DNA from: Platanthera guangdongensis
Taxonomy: Eukaryota > Streptophyta > Magnoliopsida > Asparagales > Orchidaceae
Direction of reading: 5' to 3'
Assembly (NCBI GenBank): GCA_039583875.1
Contig: CM077155.1
Coordinates: 11,945,046-12,009,045 of the forward strand
DNA: 64,000 bases
Under the pieces are notes generated by a model. The model was not told the origin of the DNA. It saw only the letters and a list, made by a program, of their open reading frames with translations, and made no database searches. Numbering within the stretch: the first letter of the stretch is position 1; each line of letters starts with the position of its first letter. Below are positions 21,729-32,742 of the stretch, piece by piece. Both the position numbers and the translations under genes were made by a program.

Positions 21729-22675
21729 CCAACCTAAGTTTATTGAATTAAATAATCTGAACTCCAAATATGATTCAAAGCAAACAACGATTCATGAGGT
21801 CAAATCTACAACCTATTTAGTTTATTGAATGAAATAATCAAGTTTTACACCTAAGCCGTAAGGAACTAAACCATCAGAAAGCAATAGAGCATTACTATTA
21901 TTGGTTAACCAAGCGATGAATTAAGATGATCACAATAGAATGTCTCACATAAATCCCAAGGAAATAGAACTGTTGCGAATGTTAAATTTTCTCAACGTGG
22001 TCAGCAAGATAGCCCAAACGCCAAATTAATATCTTCGGAACTACCCAGTTCGCACGCTGAATCCGCGGAAAGCCCAAGGACTAGAGGTTGCACCCAATAA
22101 AACAATGGAAGCACAAGAAAGTCTTTTTATGCATTCACTTCTTTACAATCCGAGGCATACATAGCGAGACATGATTTCGCTAGTATAACAGCTGAAAACA
22201 GAAAGAACCAAAAAACAAGCCGGGCGGACAGCACCGGAGTCCGCCGAGACCGCGAGGTCGCCGAGACCGCCGAGCTCGCCCAAGCTATGCTGCAATCCGC
22301 CGAATACCACGGAGTCCGCCGAAGCCGCGAGGCCGCGCGGACAGACCGTTATTCGCCTCCTGCTGAACCCGAACTGAGGAACTCCCCTACCCGCCTGAAA
22401 CCGGCGGACAGGTTATTGAAGCTGGCAAAGATGAAACAGAACTGACAAGCCGCAGAGCGACCTCCTGCTGAGTCCGCAGAGACCGCACACTTCCAAGCAC
22501 TTGACCGAAGTCACAGCCAAACTCCTGGCTCCTTGAAGTTATCCGCGCGACCTGCACACAGCAAACCGTCAGCCTGAAACAATCCGAGCGGACTGGCAAA
22601 CACAGACCGCAGCACTTCGCACACCCCAACTTACTGTTCACTCTAGTTACTTAGGTTACTGTAGATGTGTCAGGG

Positions 22676-22690
22676 GGGTCCTATTTATAG
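22676..22690 (-). promoter_or_regulatory. TATA box in 3' LTR of D
   Basis: On the minus strand TGCCTATAAATAGGA lies downstream of the GCGGAC-rich region. The other LTR has the same site at about 37675-37690. Confidence 0.65.
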
Positions 22691-23390
22691 GCAAGGTGAG
22701 GAGTGTGGTCACCGCCCAAGAGATAGCGACACCACCCTCAGTCCGCGCGAATACAACCACCGTCCGCTGAGTCCGCATGGACTTAGCCGGATACCAAGGA
22801 AACCGCCAGGAGCAAGGCAACCATTGACGAACCCTCTCCAGTCCGCCCAAGCTAAGCGGACAAGGCACCAGCCCGCAAAGCTCCAACTGCTTCAGGACAG
22901 CAAACCCCCTTCAATGGTTGTCCGCACCAACCCGAGGCAGTCCGCAAGACTCACACCTCAATCCGCCACAAGTCCACGACCAAAGGCAAACAGCAACAGT
23001 CCGCCCGGTCACAGCGGACTTGGCGGATACGGCGGACACCATGAACTTGGCACTGTTGGGTATTGTATCCACAATGTACCTGATTTGAAGAAGCCCCTGG
23101 ACAAGCTAAGGTCAATAGACTATATATTTGATAAAATCCTTCTAGTTGTGCTTGCAGTTTTTTCCACGCTAAGTGCACACCAATGTCAGGGTGCAGTAGG
23201 TCAATATACACGGGTCTGCACGACGTAATCCCTCGTTGAGCAGATCAGTGTGTTGGCCTACGTGTACTCTCTCTATTGGAGTGCACTTATTTTCAAGCAC
23301 AGGGCTGTAAATATGTAGGAGCAGACAAGGAGCAAGGATGGGTCAAGTAGCATCTCATAGGTGGAAAGACGAAAATTCGTCTAAGTTAGA

Positions 23391-23738
23391 ATCGACGAGA
23401 TTCACTTGGGATTCTCGCCGATTCGTCGAGAATCAGAAGTTGATTCTCGCCGAACTCGATCCAGCAACTTCTAAGCAAGCACCTCTGCGTCTAAGTAAGA
23501 ATCGACGAAAATCACTTAGTGATTCTCGTCGATTCGGCGAGAATCACTAGTGATTCTCGTCGAATCGACGAGAATCACTGGTTGATTCTCGCCGTCTCGA
23601 CCTGGCTTAAAGCAGTGCGTGCAACCAAGGCAAATTCGACGAGAATCATCTTTGATTCTCGCCGAATCGTCGAGAATCAACTTTGATTCTCGGCGACTCG
23701 GCGAGAATCACTTTCGATTCTCACCGATTTTGACTTGG
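23391..23738 (+). repeat. Palindromic array GATTCTCGnCGA in 5' LTR of C
   Basis: GATTCTCG and CGAGAATC alternate with CGA/TCG centres in units of about 30 bp, upstream of the TATA box. It has about one unit (30 bp) less than the partner array at 30850-31222. Confidence 0.92.
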
Positions 23739-23852
23739 CGTTTTTCTGGAAATTCCTGAACTGGATTCTGCCGCTGTTAAATTTCTGGACCGGGATTTGG
23801 GGATTTCTTTTGTGGGTCCCACAAACGGTCATATTGGAAAACTTCTACAGTA

Positions 23853-23862
23853 TTTATATACA
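23853..23862 (+). promoter_or_regulatory. TATA box, promoter of element C
   Basis: TTTATATACA lies about 115 bp after the palindromic array and upstream of the long R/U5. The same site occurs at 31345-31354 in the 3' LTR. Confidence 0.65.
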
Positions 23863-24711
23863 GGTATTTTGAACGGAATACCTAGACAGAAAGAAGCCGA
23901 GCGAGTGCAACCCTAAAATCGCGAAATCTCTCCGCCGCCTCCGTCGCCGCTCGCGCAAGTCCGTCGCCGCTGCTGATCGCATTTCTTCCCGATCTCCGGC
24001 GACAGAAGCTTAGCAAAGCTTGAGTCTCACGTGTCTATCCAGAGATCCCTTGTCTCTCGATTTGTTGACCGGGAAAAACTCCCCCGTCCGAATCAATCGA
24101 GACGACTGATCCTAGAGTGACCGTTGGTAGACCTAGTTTGCTTTGCAACGAAGATTGGATCTCAGAAGTACTGCTGCCGCGCATCGTCGTTGCCGTCGAT
24201 CCCGAACCAAGCCGCCGCTCGGATTGCCGCCCCGGTTTCGGGAAGATCCTTTCCAAGAGAGACCAAGGTTGTAAACTTTTCGTTGACTTCACGAACACGT
24301 CGTCGAACGAAGAGGAACACCGTAGTCTCCAAACGAAGTTTGTATCTCGTGTACTTTCTATATTTAATTTTGTTGTAAAGGAACGATTGTTCCGTGTTGT
24401 AAGGGTTGGGTGCAACCCGTTTTGTGGGAGTGTTGACTCTCACGTGTGGAAGGGCTCCTTCCGTTAGTGCAGGGATTGGATTTCAATCCCGTTGGAGAAG
24501 TGACCGAGTCGTCCCTTGTTGGGGAGATAGGTCGAAGGGGGAAAGTGGATGTACCCAAGTCGGGGAACCACTATAAATTTCCTGTGTATTCTGTGTGCTG
24601 TGCCTTTTATCTTTATTGTGCAGGTACCGTCGTAAATTCCGCAAAAGCGCTACTCGTCACCTATCCCCCCCCCCATAGGTGCACATAGCTGACACTAGGT
24701 GGACTTTCAAG

Positions 24712-24723
24712 TGGTATCAAAGC
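24712..24723 (+). other. Primer-binding site of element C
   Basis: TGGTATCAAAGC lies two bases after the 5' LTR and matches the initiator tRNA-Met primer site with one difference. Confidence 0.9.
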
Positions 24724-24799
24724 GAGGTTACTCATCAAAAAGGTCAACACCTTGAGTTGAATCCTGCCCCTAGTGTCAAGAAGATGACAAATATCTACT

Positions 24800-27082
24800 A
24801 TGGACGGGCTCAAGTTCTCCGACAAGATCACAGTATGCACCAGGCTAAACTTTCCGATCTGGAAGGAAAGAATCAGGTTTTACATGGAAGCAGTCGATCC
24901 TCGACTCTTCATGATCGTGGAGGAGGGACCTTATGTCCCCACCAAGGCCTCCACCATCGATCCCACCAAGAAGGTGCCGAAGACACTTTCTGAAATGGAC
25001 AAAGACGAGATGGTGCTCGTGGGACTGGACAAGAAGGCACGGAACATTCTGGTGAGCGCAGTTGATGATTCCATGATGCAAAATTTCAGCAACTGCAGGA
25101 CTGCTCAGGAGATCTGGCAGTGCCTGATCATCCTAATGGAGGGCACGGATGAAGTGAGGGATGATCGGAGATCCCTCCTGAACCAAAAATATGAGGCCTT
25201 CAGGCAAGGGCCTAAGGAAGAGATCGGAGTCACATACGAGAACTTCCTGAAGATTGTCAATGCCCTCAAGGGCTACGGAAGAGTGTTCACCAATGGTGAA
25301 CTCAATGACAAATTCCTTAGGTCCCTTACTAAGGAATGGGACACAAAGATCTGCGCCATCAGAGAATTTGGCAGACTAGCAGAAACTGATCCACAAATCC
25401 TGTTTGGAAAGCTGATGTCCTATGAACTTCAGCTGAACACCAGGAAGGCAGAGGAAGAAGCAGAGAAGGCTGCTGCAAAAGAAAAGACTGTGGCCCTAAA
25501 AGCCAGTTACTCCAGAAAGGGCAAGGGTGCGATGTCATACCGTGCGAGGAGTAAGGAAGAGGAGGAGGACTCTGAACCATGCTCCTCCGGCTCAGAGCTG
25601 TCGGAGGAGGATTTCTCCCTCATCACCCGAGAGTTCAAGAAGTTCCTCAAGATGAGGAATCAAAGAAAGAAAGACAGCTCCTCCTCCAGGCATCAGAAGA
25701 AAAATTATTCTTCTGACAGGTATGCATCTAAACCTAACAAACACCGTTCTTCTGATATTATTTGCTTTGGATGCAAAAAGCCAGGGCACGTCGTGACCGA
25801 CTGCCATCAAAGCAAAAGAGAAAAAGGGAAAGGAGAGGAGCTCAAATCCTCCAGAGATAAGAAGAAGGAGCGGAGCTACATCGCAAGAAGGCCAAAGACA
25901 CTAAGTGAGTCTGATTCCTCAGACTCCAGTGATGATGAGGAAGCCTACTTCGGGCTGGTGGGTCGCTCCGACTCAGAAGGAGAATGTCCCCCATTTACTG
26001 GGAAGGTAAAAGCTCACACCCCTCTCTCCAACTCCGACTCTGATCCTGAGTCTCAGGATGATGAACCTGAGGATGGCCCTTCAGCCCGTGAAGCTGAGCT
26101 CCTCGAGAAGTATGAGCTTCTGCTCAACACTTTCGATGAGTGCCGAAAGAGACTGAAGGCTGAGAAGAAGGAAGTAAAATTCCTTAAGGGTGAGTGTGTA
26201 TCCCTAAGGGAAGAGGTCACTAGCTTGATTTCTCTCGGACAGGAACACCTTGACCTGACTTCCAAGCATTCAGAGTCTTTGAAGCTCCTTGATCTAAAGC
26301 AGGAGGAAGTCGACAAGTTGGAAGAACTACTTGCGGCAGAAAGGAAGATCGTCAAGAGCTTCTCCATGCCAAAAACAGTTCTTCCAGTCGTTGATACCTT
26401 CTCTGCTCAGGCCAAAGGAGCTGGCTTGGGGCATATAGGGGTACCTGGTTCTTCATCTAGGAGAAACAAGAACCAGAGGAAGAATAAGGCCGCCAAAAAG
26501 GCCTCTGCTGATGAAAAGGGTAAGGCTCCTCTTAGTCTTGTTGCGTTCAGAAAGCCTGGCTTTCCTTGCAACCAACACGACTTTGAGTCAACATTTGGGC
26601 ATCATTTCCGGCCCTCGGTTGCAAAGCCAAAGAGCCGGTATGACGGTTGGAACTTTCCCCGGAACTTCGGTGAGAGTGCCTTCAAGGCACCTTATGAGGA
26701 AATCCACATAGGAAATTATGGTCCGTTCTCTAGCGGCCATAATGGAAAGCAGGCACCAAAAGCCAAGCCTGTTATACAGAAGGTGACAAAGTCACGCGAC
26801 TGTTGTCACCATGAGGCCTCCACCTCCAGATCCAAGGCCCCAGCAGTACCCACCGTTCCCAGGGTAAGGCAGGAGCCTAGGAAGAGGTACAACAGATTTG
26901 ACTGTTGGTGCTGTGGCAAAGTAGGTCACTTTGCCGTGGATTGTTGGTTTAATCCAAGGAACTACGAGACTCCCCATGTTAGCAATGCGAGACCGACCAC
27001 TCGTAGGGTTAACCAACTGAGGGGGAGTGTACTAACCAGGAATCTAGGACCCAAGTTCGATTGGGTTCCTAAGGCAAATTAA
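24800..27082 (+). CDS. gag: Gag of element C, intact
   Basis: This is the only long intact retrotransposon gene in the window (760 aa). Residues about 13-215 form the copia Gag (UBN2-like) domain, including RLNFPIWKERIRFYMEAVDP and GRVFTNGELNDKFLRSLTKE. A CCHC zinc knuckle CFGCKKPGHVVTDC lies at about 321-334. An acidic Ser/Asp-rich stretch follows, then a heptad-rich coiled coil at about 431-525. A basic region and a second knuckle, CWCCGKVGHFAVDC, lie near residues 701-714. The start is the ATG at 24800, the second ATG after the primer site; the first ATG (24785) is in another frame. Gag assembles the cytoplasmic particle that carries the RNA. A tract CTGAGGGGGAGTG lies inside the gene near 27016. 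It stops 7 nt before the pol frame begins, in a different phase. Confidence 0.93.
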   Translation: MDGLKFSDKITVCTRLNFPIWKERIRFYMEAVDPRLFMIVEEGPYVPTKASTIDPTKKVPKTLSEMDKDEMVLVGLDKKARNILVSAVDDSMMQNFSNCRTAQEIWQCLIILMEGTDEVRDDRRSLLNQKYEAFRQGPKEEIGVTYENFLKIVNALKGYGRVFTNGELNDKFLRSLTKEWDTKICAIREFGRLAETDPQILFGKLMSYELQLNTRKAEEEAEKAAAKEKTVALKASYSRKGKGAMSYRARSKEEEEDSEPCSSGSELSEEDFSLITREFKKFLKMRNQRKKDSSSSRHQKKNYSSDRYASKPNKHRSSDIICFGCKKPGHVVTDCHQSKREKGKGEELKSSRDKKKERSYIARRPKTLSESDSSDSSDDEEAYFGLVGRSDSEGECPPFTGKVKAHTPLSNSDSDPESQDDEPEDGPSAREAELLEKYELLLNTFDECRKRLKAEKKEVKFLKGECVSLREEVTSLISLGQEHLDLTSKHSESLKLLDLKQEEVDKLEELLAAERKIVKSFSMPKTVLPVVDTFSAQAKGAGLGHIGVPGSSSRRNKNQRKNKAAKKASADEKGKAPLSLVAFRKPGFPCNQHDFESTFGHHFRPSVAKPKSRYDGWNFPRNFGESAFKAPYEEIHIGNYGPFSSGHNGKQAPKAKPVIQKVTKSRDCCHHEASTSRSKAPAVPTVPRVRQEPRKRYNRFDCWCCGKVGHFAVDCWFNPRNYETPHVSNARPTTRRVNQLRGSVLTRNLGPKFDWVPKAN

Positions 27083-27100
27083 TTTTGTTTTGCAGGAATG
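27083..27100 (+). promoter_or_regulatory. gag-pol junction with acceptor-like TTTTGTTTTGCAG
   Basis: After the gag stop the sequence TTTTGTTTTGCAG/GAATG leads into pol, which is in the +1 frame. Element A keeps the same layout at about 6970-6995 (ATGTTTTGCAG/GAATG). The pyrimidine-rich run ending in CAG looks like a splice acceptor, but no partner donor has been established. Programmed frameshifting is an alternative. Confidence 0.4.
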
Positions 27101-30100
27101 TCCAAAGGCCACCAAAACGCCGATCTGGTATTTGGACAGTAGATGCTCCCGGCATATGACCGGGACAAGAAGCCTGCTGCGTGATTACACTCCAGTCGAG
27201 AATGGACCCAAAGTCATCTTTGGAGGGTCAGATCGAGGAGTCACCAGAGGTTATGGTATGATTTCCAATGGTATAATCTCTATCACCGACGTGGCTTATG
27301 TTGAAGGGTTAAACCATAACCTGATCAGTGTAAGTCAGTTATGTGATAAAGGTTATGACGTTAAGTTCTACAAAGATAAATGTCTGATAATTTCACGTAC
27401 CTCTTCTGAAACGGTATTATCAGGCATTAGGAGCAGAAATATCTTTTGTTTAGATTTTCTCAGTTTAGATTCTTCTACCCCCGTATGCCTTGTGGCAACA
27501 GACAGTGCATCTCTTTGTGAACAATGGCACAAGAGATTGACACATATTAATTTCAAGACAATTAGTATGCTATTTCTAAGGACTTGGTAAGGGATGCTCC
27601 CAGTATCAAGTGCATCAAAGATAGCCTATGTCCTGCATGCCAGATGGGCAAACAGACTCGGGCTACCTTTAAGAGCATCGCTGACAAAGACTCTTCCCGA
27701 TGTCTTTACCTTTTGCATATGGACTTGTTTGGTCCAATGCAAGTTCATAGCTTGGGAGACAAGTCCTATACGCTATTGATAGTTGATGATCATTCTCGGT
27801 TTACATGGGTGTTCTTTTTGAAACGAAAGTCAGATACGTTTGACATCTTTACTAATTTTGTCAAGCAGGTTCAGAACGAATTTAACTGCTCCGTGGTCAA
27901 AATCAGAAGTGACCATAGAACAGAATTCGAATCTGGTGCAATGATAGAATTTTGTGAAGAACAAGGTATCTTTCATGAGTTTTCCTCCCCGCGCCCTCCT
28001 CAGCAAAATGGAGTTGCGGAGAGGAGAAATAGAACTCTCATTGAAGCCTGCACGACAATGTTGAAAGATGCTTCTCTCCCGGAATACTTCTGGGCAGAGG
28101 GTGTCAATACGACATGTCATGTACAAAACCGAGCATTGATCAACAAGCATCATCGTAAGACGCCCTACGAGCTACTGAAAGGCAGGAAACCAACCATGTC
28201 CTACTTGAGGTTTTTTGGTTGTCGATGCTATGTACTGAATAATGGGAAGTACACGCGTACTAAATTCGGTGAAAAATGCTTCGAAGGCATATTCATGGGC
28301 TATAGTTCCCATAGTCGGGCATATAGGGTCTTCAATAAGAAAACCCTAGTGGTAGAAGAATCAATAAATGTTGTATTTGATGAAGGAAGTTTGCTTAACA
28401 ACAATTCTTCCAGTAGTATTCTTGAAGATGCAGGTGCTAGACTTGAACAGCTGAGTCTGGATGAGACCCCTAAAGATGACGCTCCCAAGTACGTCAAAGT
28501 TTCCACCTCCACGTCATCTGAAAATGTTGAAGATCAAGATGGAACAAATCTCTTAGAAGAAAGAGAAGCCCAAGAAGTAGTTGAAGCTCCAGACGCCAGA
28601 CTTCTAGAGCTCCGGCACGTGAGAGATCATCCTAGAGATCAGATCATTGGGGATCCTCGTGTTGGTGTCAGAACTCGAAGAGGTACAGTTAACGAAGTAT
28701 TGCATCTTAGCTTCCTGTCACAGGTTGAGCCAAAGAAGTTCGACGAGGTGAACAAGGATGCGGCATGGATTCTGGCCATGCAAGAGGAACTACATCAATT
28801 CGAACGTTGCAAGGTTTGGACGCTGGTTCCCAGACCATACAAGCAGAATGTGATTGGCACGAAGTGGATCTTCAGAAATAAGCTGGATGAACATGGTGTC
28901 ATCGTAAAGAACAAGGCCAGGCTGGTGGCTCAAGGTTACAGACAGGAGGAAGGGATTGACTTCGACCAGACCTTCGCACCAGTAGCAAGGCTCGAGGCAA
29001 TCAGGTTGTTCCTGGCGTATGCTTCACACAAAGGATTCACAGTCTATCAAATGGATGTGAAATCGGCATTCCTGAACGGAGACCTGAAAGAGGAAGTATA
29101 CGTCGCTCAACCCCCAGGTTTTGTCGATCCTACTTATCCTAATCACGTTTATTTTCTTAATAAGGCCTTATATGGGTTGAAACAAGCTCCACGAGCTTGG
29201 TATGAGACATTATCTAGTTTTCTTCTTGAGAACAAGTTCTCCAGAGGTAAAATAGATAAAACATTGTTTCTCAGGGAAGTCAAAGGCAATATTTTGCTGG
29301 TGCAAATCTATGTCGATGACATAATATTCGGCTCAACGGACAACAATCTTTGCAAAAAGTTCTCTAAACTTATGCAAGGAAAGTTTGAAATGAGCAGTAT
29401 GGGAGAGCTCAAGTATTTCTTAGGACTTCAAGTGAAACAGTCTGAGGATGGAATCTTCATCTCTCAGACGAAGTTCACAAATGAACTCCTTAAGAAATTC
29501 GGTATGGAGAGTGCAACCTCTATGATGACTCCAATGGGATCCACCATGTCTCTAGATAAGGATGAGAAAGGTAAACCTTTCGATGAAACCAAATACAGAA
29601 GCATCATTGGATCCCTGCTCTACCTTACTGCCAGTTGACCGGATATTATGTTCTCCACATGTGTCTGTGCCCGATATCAGGTGAACACTAAGGAATCTCA
29701 CTATGTCACTGCAAAGCGAATTCTGAGATACCTTAAAGGTACTCCTAATCTTGGCTTGTGGTACCCGAGAAACAATGATGTCGAGCTAATAGGCTTTTCA
29801 GATGCTGATTTTGCAGGGAGCAGGGATGACAGGAAAAGCACCTCCGGGACGTGTCAATTCCTCGGCAGGAGGCTTATCTCATGGAACAGCAAGAAACAGA
29901 ATTGTGTTGCAACCTCCACAGCAGAGTCAGAGTACATCTCGGCAGGAAGCTGTTGCGCACAACTTCTATGGATCAGAAACCAGCTAGCCGACTACGACCT
30001 TCAGTTCAAGGAAGTACCCATGTACTACGACTCCTCAAGTGCAATTGCCATTGCCAACAATCCGGTGTCGCACAGCAGAACGAAACATATCGAAGTACGC

Positions 30101-30256
30101 TACCACTTCATTCGGGAGCACGTGGAGAACAAAGATATCTCTCTCTGTTATGTCCCCACGGACAAGCAGATTGCTGATATATTCACAAAGCCCCTAGATG
30201 AGGCCAAGTTCAATCTTTTCAAGACTGAATTGGGGATGCTCAATTATGAGGAATGA
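27090..30256 (+). pseudogene. pol: pol of element C (PR-IN-RT-RNaseH), lightly broken
   Basis: The domain order is protease, integrase, reverse transcriptase, RNase H. The protease site reads LDSRCSRHMTG instead of DSG (near 27135), a change at a catalytic-site glycine. A 1-nt loss near 27570 relative to element A shifts the frame between the integrase histidine pair (HKRLTHINF) and cysteine pair ([10 protein letters not shown]). The integrase core reads SDHRTEFES, where A has SDHGTEFES. Reverse transcriptase has YVDDIIFGS near 29310-29337. A TGA at 29636-29638 replaces Arg after LLYLTAS. RNase H resumes in frame with DADFAGSRDDRKSTSG and ends LGMLNYEE at 30256. All domains are otherwise full length. 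Confidence 0.95.
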
Positions 30257-30500
30257 AGAATACAGAGGCTCCAGGCCCGTGTAAGAACTGAGGGGGAGCA
30301 AAGGGTAAAACGCTACAGACCCCGATTTGTAGAAGCCGAAAAGGGGGAGATTACCCTCTCGGCTAAGGCTAAGGTGGCTCCAAGCTTGCTCCCAAGAAAT
30401 TGGTATTGGTAATGGATAACTCACTCAACTCTCTTTTCAGTTTATGGTTTTCATTCTCATTTGCTCTATTCACCTTAGCTTGTAGGGTTTAGGCTTCTTC
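30257..30500 (+). other. Element C 3' untranslated region
   Basis: There is no reading frame here. It contains AAGAACTGAGGGGGAGCA at 30283-30300 and a second purine tract (AAAAGGGGGAGAT) near 30339-30351 before the main polypurine tract. Confidence 0.7.
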
Positions 30501-30514
30501 AAATAGGGGGAGAT
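30501..30514 (+). other. Polypurine tract of element C
   Basis: AAATAGGGGGAGAT directly abuts the 3' LTR and would prime plus-strand synthesis. Confidence 0.93.
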
Positions 30515-30849
30515 TGTTGGGTATTGTATCCACAATGTACCTGATTTGAAGAAGCCCCTGGACAAGCTAAGGTCAATAGACTATGTATTTGATAAAATCC
30601 TTCTAGTTGTGCTTTCAGTTTTTTCCACGCTAAGTGCACACCAATGTCAGGGTGCAGTAGGTCAATATACACGGGTCTGCACGACGTAATCCCTCGTTGA
30701 GCAGATCAGTGTGTTGGCCTACGTGTACTCTCTCTATTGGAGTGCACTTATTTTCAAGCACAGGGCTGTAAATATGCAGGAGCAGACAAGGAGCAAGGAT
30801 TGGTCAAGGAGCATCTCATAGGTGGAAAGACGAAAATTCGTCTAAGTTA

Positions 30850-31222
30850 GAATCGACGAGAATCACCAAGTGATTCTCGCCTATTCGGCGAGAATCACTT
30901 GGGATTCTCGCCGATTCGTCGAGAATCAGAAGTTGATTCTCGCCGAACTCGATCCAGCAACTTCTAAGCAAGCACCTCTGCGTCTAAGTAAGAATTGACG
31001 AAAATCACTTAATGATTCTCGCCGATTCGGCGAGAATCACTAGTGATTCTCGTCGAATCGACGAGAATCACTGGTTGATTCTCGCCGTCTCGACCTGGCT
31101 TAAAGCAGTGCGTGCAACCAAGGCAAATTCGACGAGAATCATCTTTGATTCTCGCCGAATCGTCGAGAATCACCTTTGATTCTCGGCGACTCGGCGAGAA
31201 TCACTTTCGATTCTCACCGATT
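30850..31222 (+). repeat. Palindromic array GATTCTCGnCGA in 3' LTR of C
   Basis: The motif is the same as in the 5' LTR with about 30 bp more. The added unit contains CCAAGTGATTCTCGCC followed by TATTCGGCGAGAATCAC. Confidence 0.92.
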
Positions 31223-31343
31223 TTGACTTGGCGTTTTTCTGGAAATTCCTGAACCGGATTCTGCCGCTGTTAAATTTCTGGACCGGGATTTGGGGATTTC
31301 TTTTGTGGGTCCCACAAACGGTCATATTGGAAAACTTCTACAG

Positions 31344-31354
31344 TATTTATATAC
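31344..31354 (+). promoter_or_regulatory. TATA box in 3' LTR of C
   Basis: TATTTATATAC occupies the same position as the 5' LTR copy. Confidence 0.55.
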
Positions 31355-32742
31355 AGGTATTTTGAACGGAATACCTAGACAGAAAGAAGCCGAGCGAGTG
31401 CAACCCTAAAATCGCGAAATCTCTCCGCCGCCTCCGTCGTCGCTCGCGCAAGTCCGTCGCCGCTGCTGATCGCATTTCTTCCCGATCTCCGGCGACAGAA
31501 GCTTAGCAAAGCTTGAGTCTCACGTGTCTATCCAGAGATCCCTTGTCTCTCGATTTGTTGACCGGGAAAAACTCCCCCGTCCGAATCGATCGAGACGACC
31601 GATCCTAGAGTGACCGTTGGTAGACCTAGTTTGCTTTGCAACGAAGATTGGATCTCAGAAGTACTGCTGCCGCGCATCGTCGTTGCCGTCGATCCCGAAC
31701 CAAGCCGCCGCTCGGATTGCCGCCCCGGTTTCGGGAAGATCCTTTCCAAGAGAGACCAAGGTTGTAAACTTTTCGTTGACTTCACGAACACGTCGTCGAA
31801 CGAAGAGGAACACCGTAGTCTCCAAACGAAGTTTGTATCTCGTGTACTTTCTATATTTAATTTTGTTGTAAAGGAACGATTGTTCCGTGTTGTAAGGGTT
31901 GGGTGCAACCCGTTTTGTGGGAGTGTTGACTCTCACGTGTGGAAGGGCTCCATCCGTTAGTGCAGGGATTGGATTTCAATCCCGTTGGAGAAGTGACCGA
32001 GTCGTCCCTTGTTGGGGAGATAGGTCGAAGGGGAAAAGTGGATGTACCCAAGTCGGGGAACCACTATAAATTTCCTGTGTATTCTGTGTGCTGTGCCTTT
32101 TATCTTTATTGTGCAGGTACCATCGTAAATTCCGCAAAAGCGCTACTCGTCACCTATTCCCCCCCATAGGTGCACATAGCTGACACTAGGTGGACTTTCA
32201 GGCACAATGTGTGACCAAGTCCAAAACCATCAAGGGCCAGTGCGAGCATGGCGGACACAAAGTCCCGTCCGCCAAACACCCTAGCACAGACCGCAACCAG
32301 TCCGCGAGCTCCTCGCACTTGTCCAACGCAGCAGCTTCCTCCCGGACTCCAAACACCAGGCCGCCAACTGGTCTCCACAGCAAATCGCCTGCTGTAACAC
32401 CAGAGCTCGATAAGGCCTCAGCCAAGCTCTAGGCTCAGTCCGCAACAGCCAATACCGCGGACACTCCAGTCCACAAGGCTTCCCGCGAACTCGAACCAAC
32501 CCGCCAACAGCTCAAGCTTGCACCCACGACCACTGAGCAAAGCACCAGTCCGCGAGCCTATCCGCAGATACCAGGCCGCACCAAACCGCGGACTCCATGC
32601 AACAACCCGCTCAACACAGCCGGCTTCCACCAGACTTTCCACCAGGCCGCAACCCTCAGTCCGCCCAGTCCGCCCAGTCCGCCAAAGCTGTCCGCCACAG
32701 GCCGCGCGACCTGTCCCGACACCCACTTCCACTTCACAAATT

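Larger units (their letters stand above)
23054..24709 (+). repeat. 5' LTR of element C
   Basis: The LTR is 1656 bp, starting TGTTGGGTATTG and ending GTGGACTTTCA. U3 carries the palindromic array 23391-23738, then a TATA box at 23853-23862 and about 850 bp of R/U5 ending beside a C-run. Confidence 0.96.
23054..32200 (+). mobile_element. Copia element C, SIRE-type, young, nested in D
   Basis: This complete 9147-bp element on the plus strand has a perfect target duplication, ggcac, at 23049-23053 and 32201-32205. The order is 5' LTR (23054-24709), primer site (24712-24723), gag (24800-27082), pol (27090-30256), polypurine tract (30501-30514) and 3' LTR (30515-32200). The uninterrupted target is visible in the other LTR of D at about 38045. 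Its gag is open for 760 codons. Its pol has only one frameshift and one nonsense codon plus a changed protease residue. It belongs to the same family as A. Confidence 0.97.
30515..32200 (+). repeat. 3' LTR of element C
   Basis: The LTR is 1686 bp and almost identical to the 5' LTR. The main differences are one extra array unit near 30852-30885 and a shorter C-run near 32159. The outer duplication ggcac follows. Confidence 0.96.

Noticed and set aside
24117..24467. Sense-strand frame conserved in the LTRs of C and A (begins MTVGRPSLL)
   Set aside because: It begins with GTG, not ATG, in all copies, and its similarity equals that of the surrounding LTR DNA. Conserved regulatory or structural sequence is a simpler reading.
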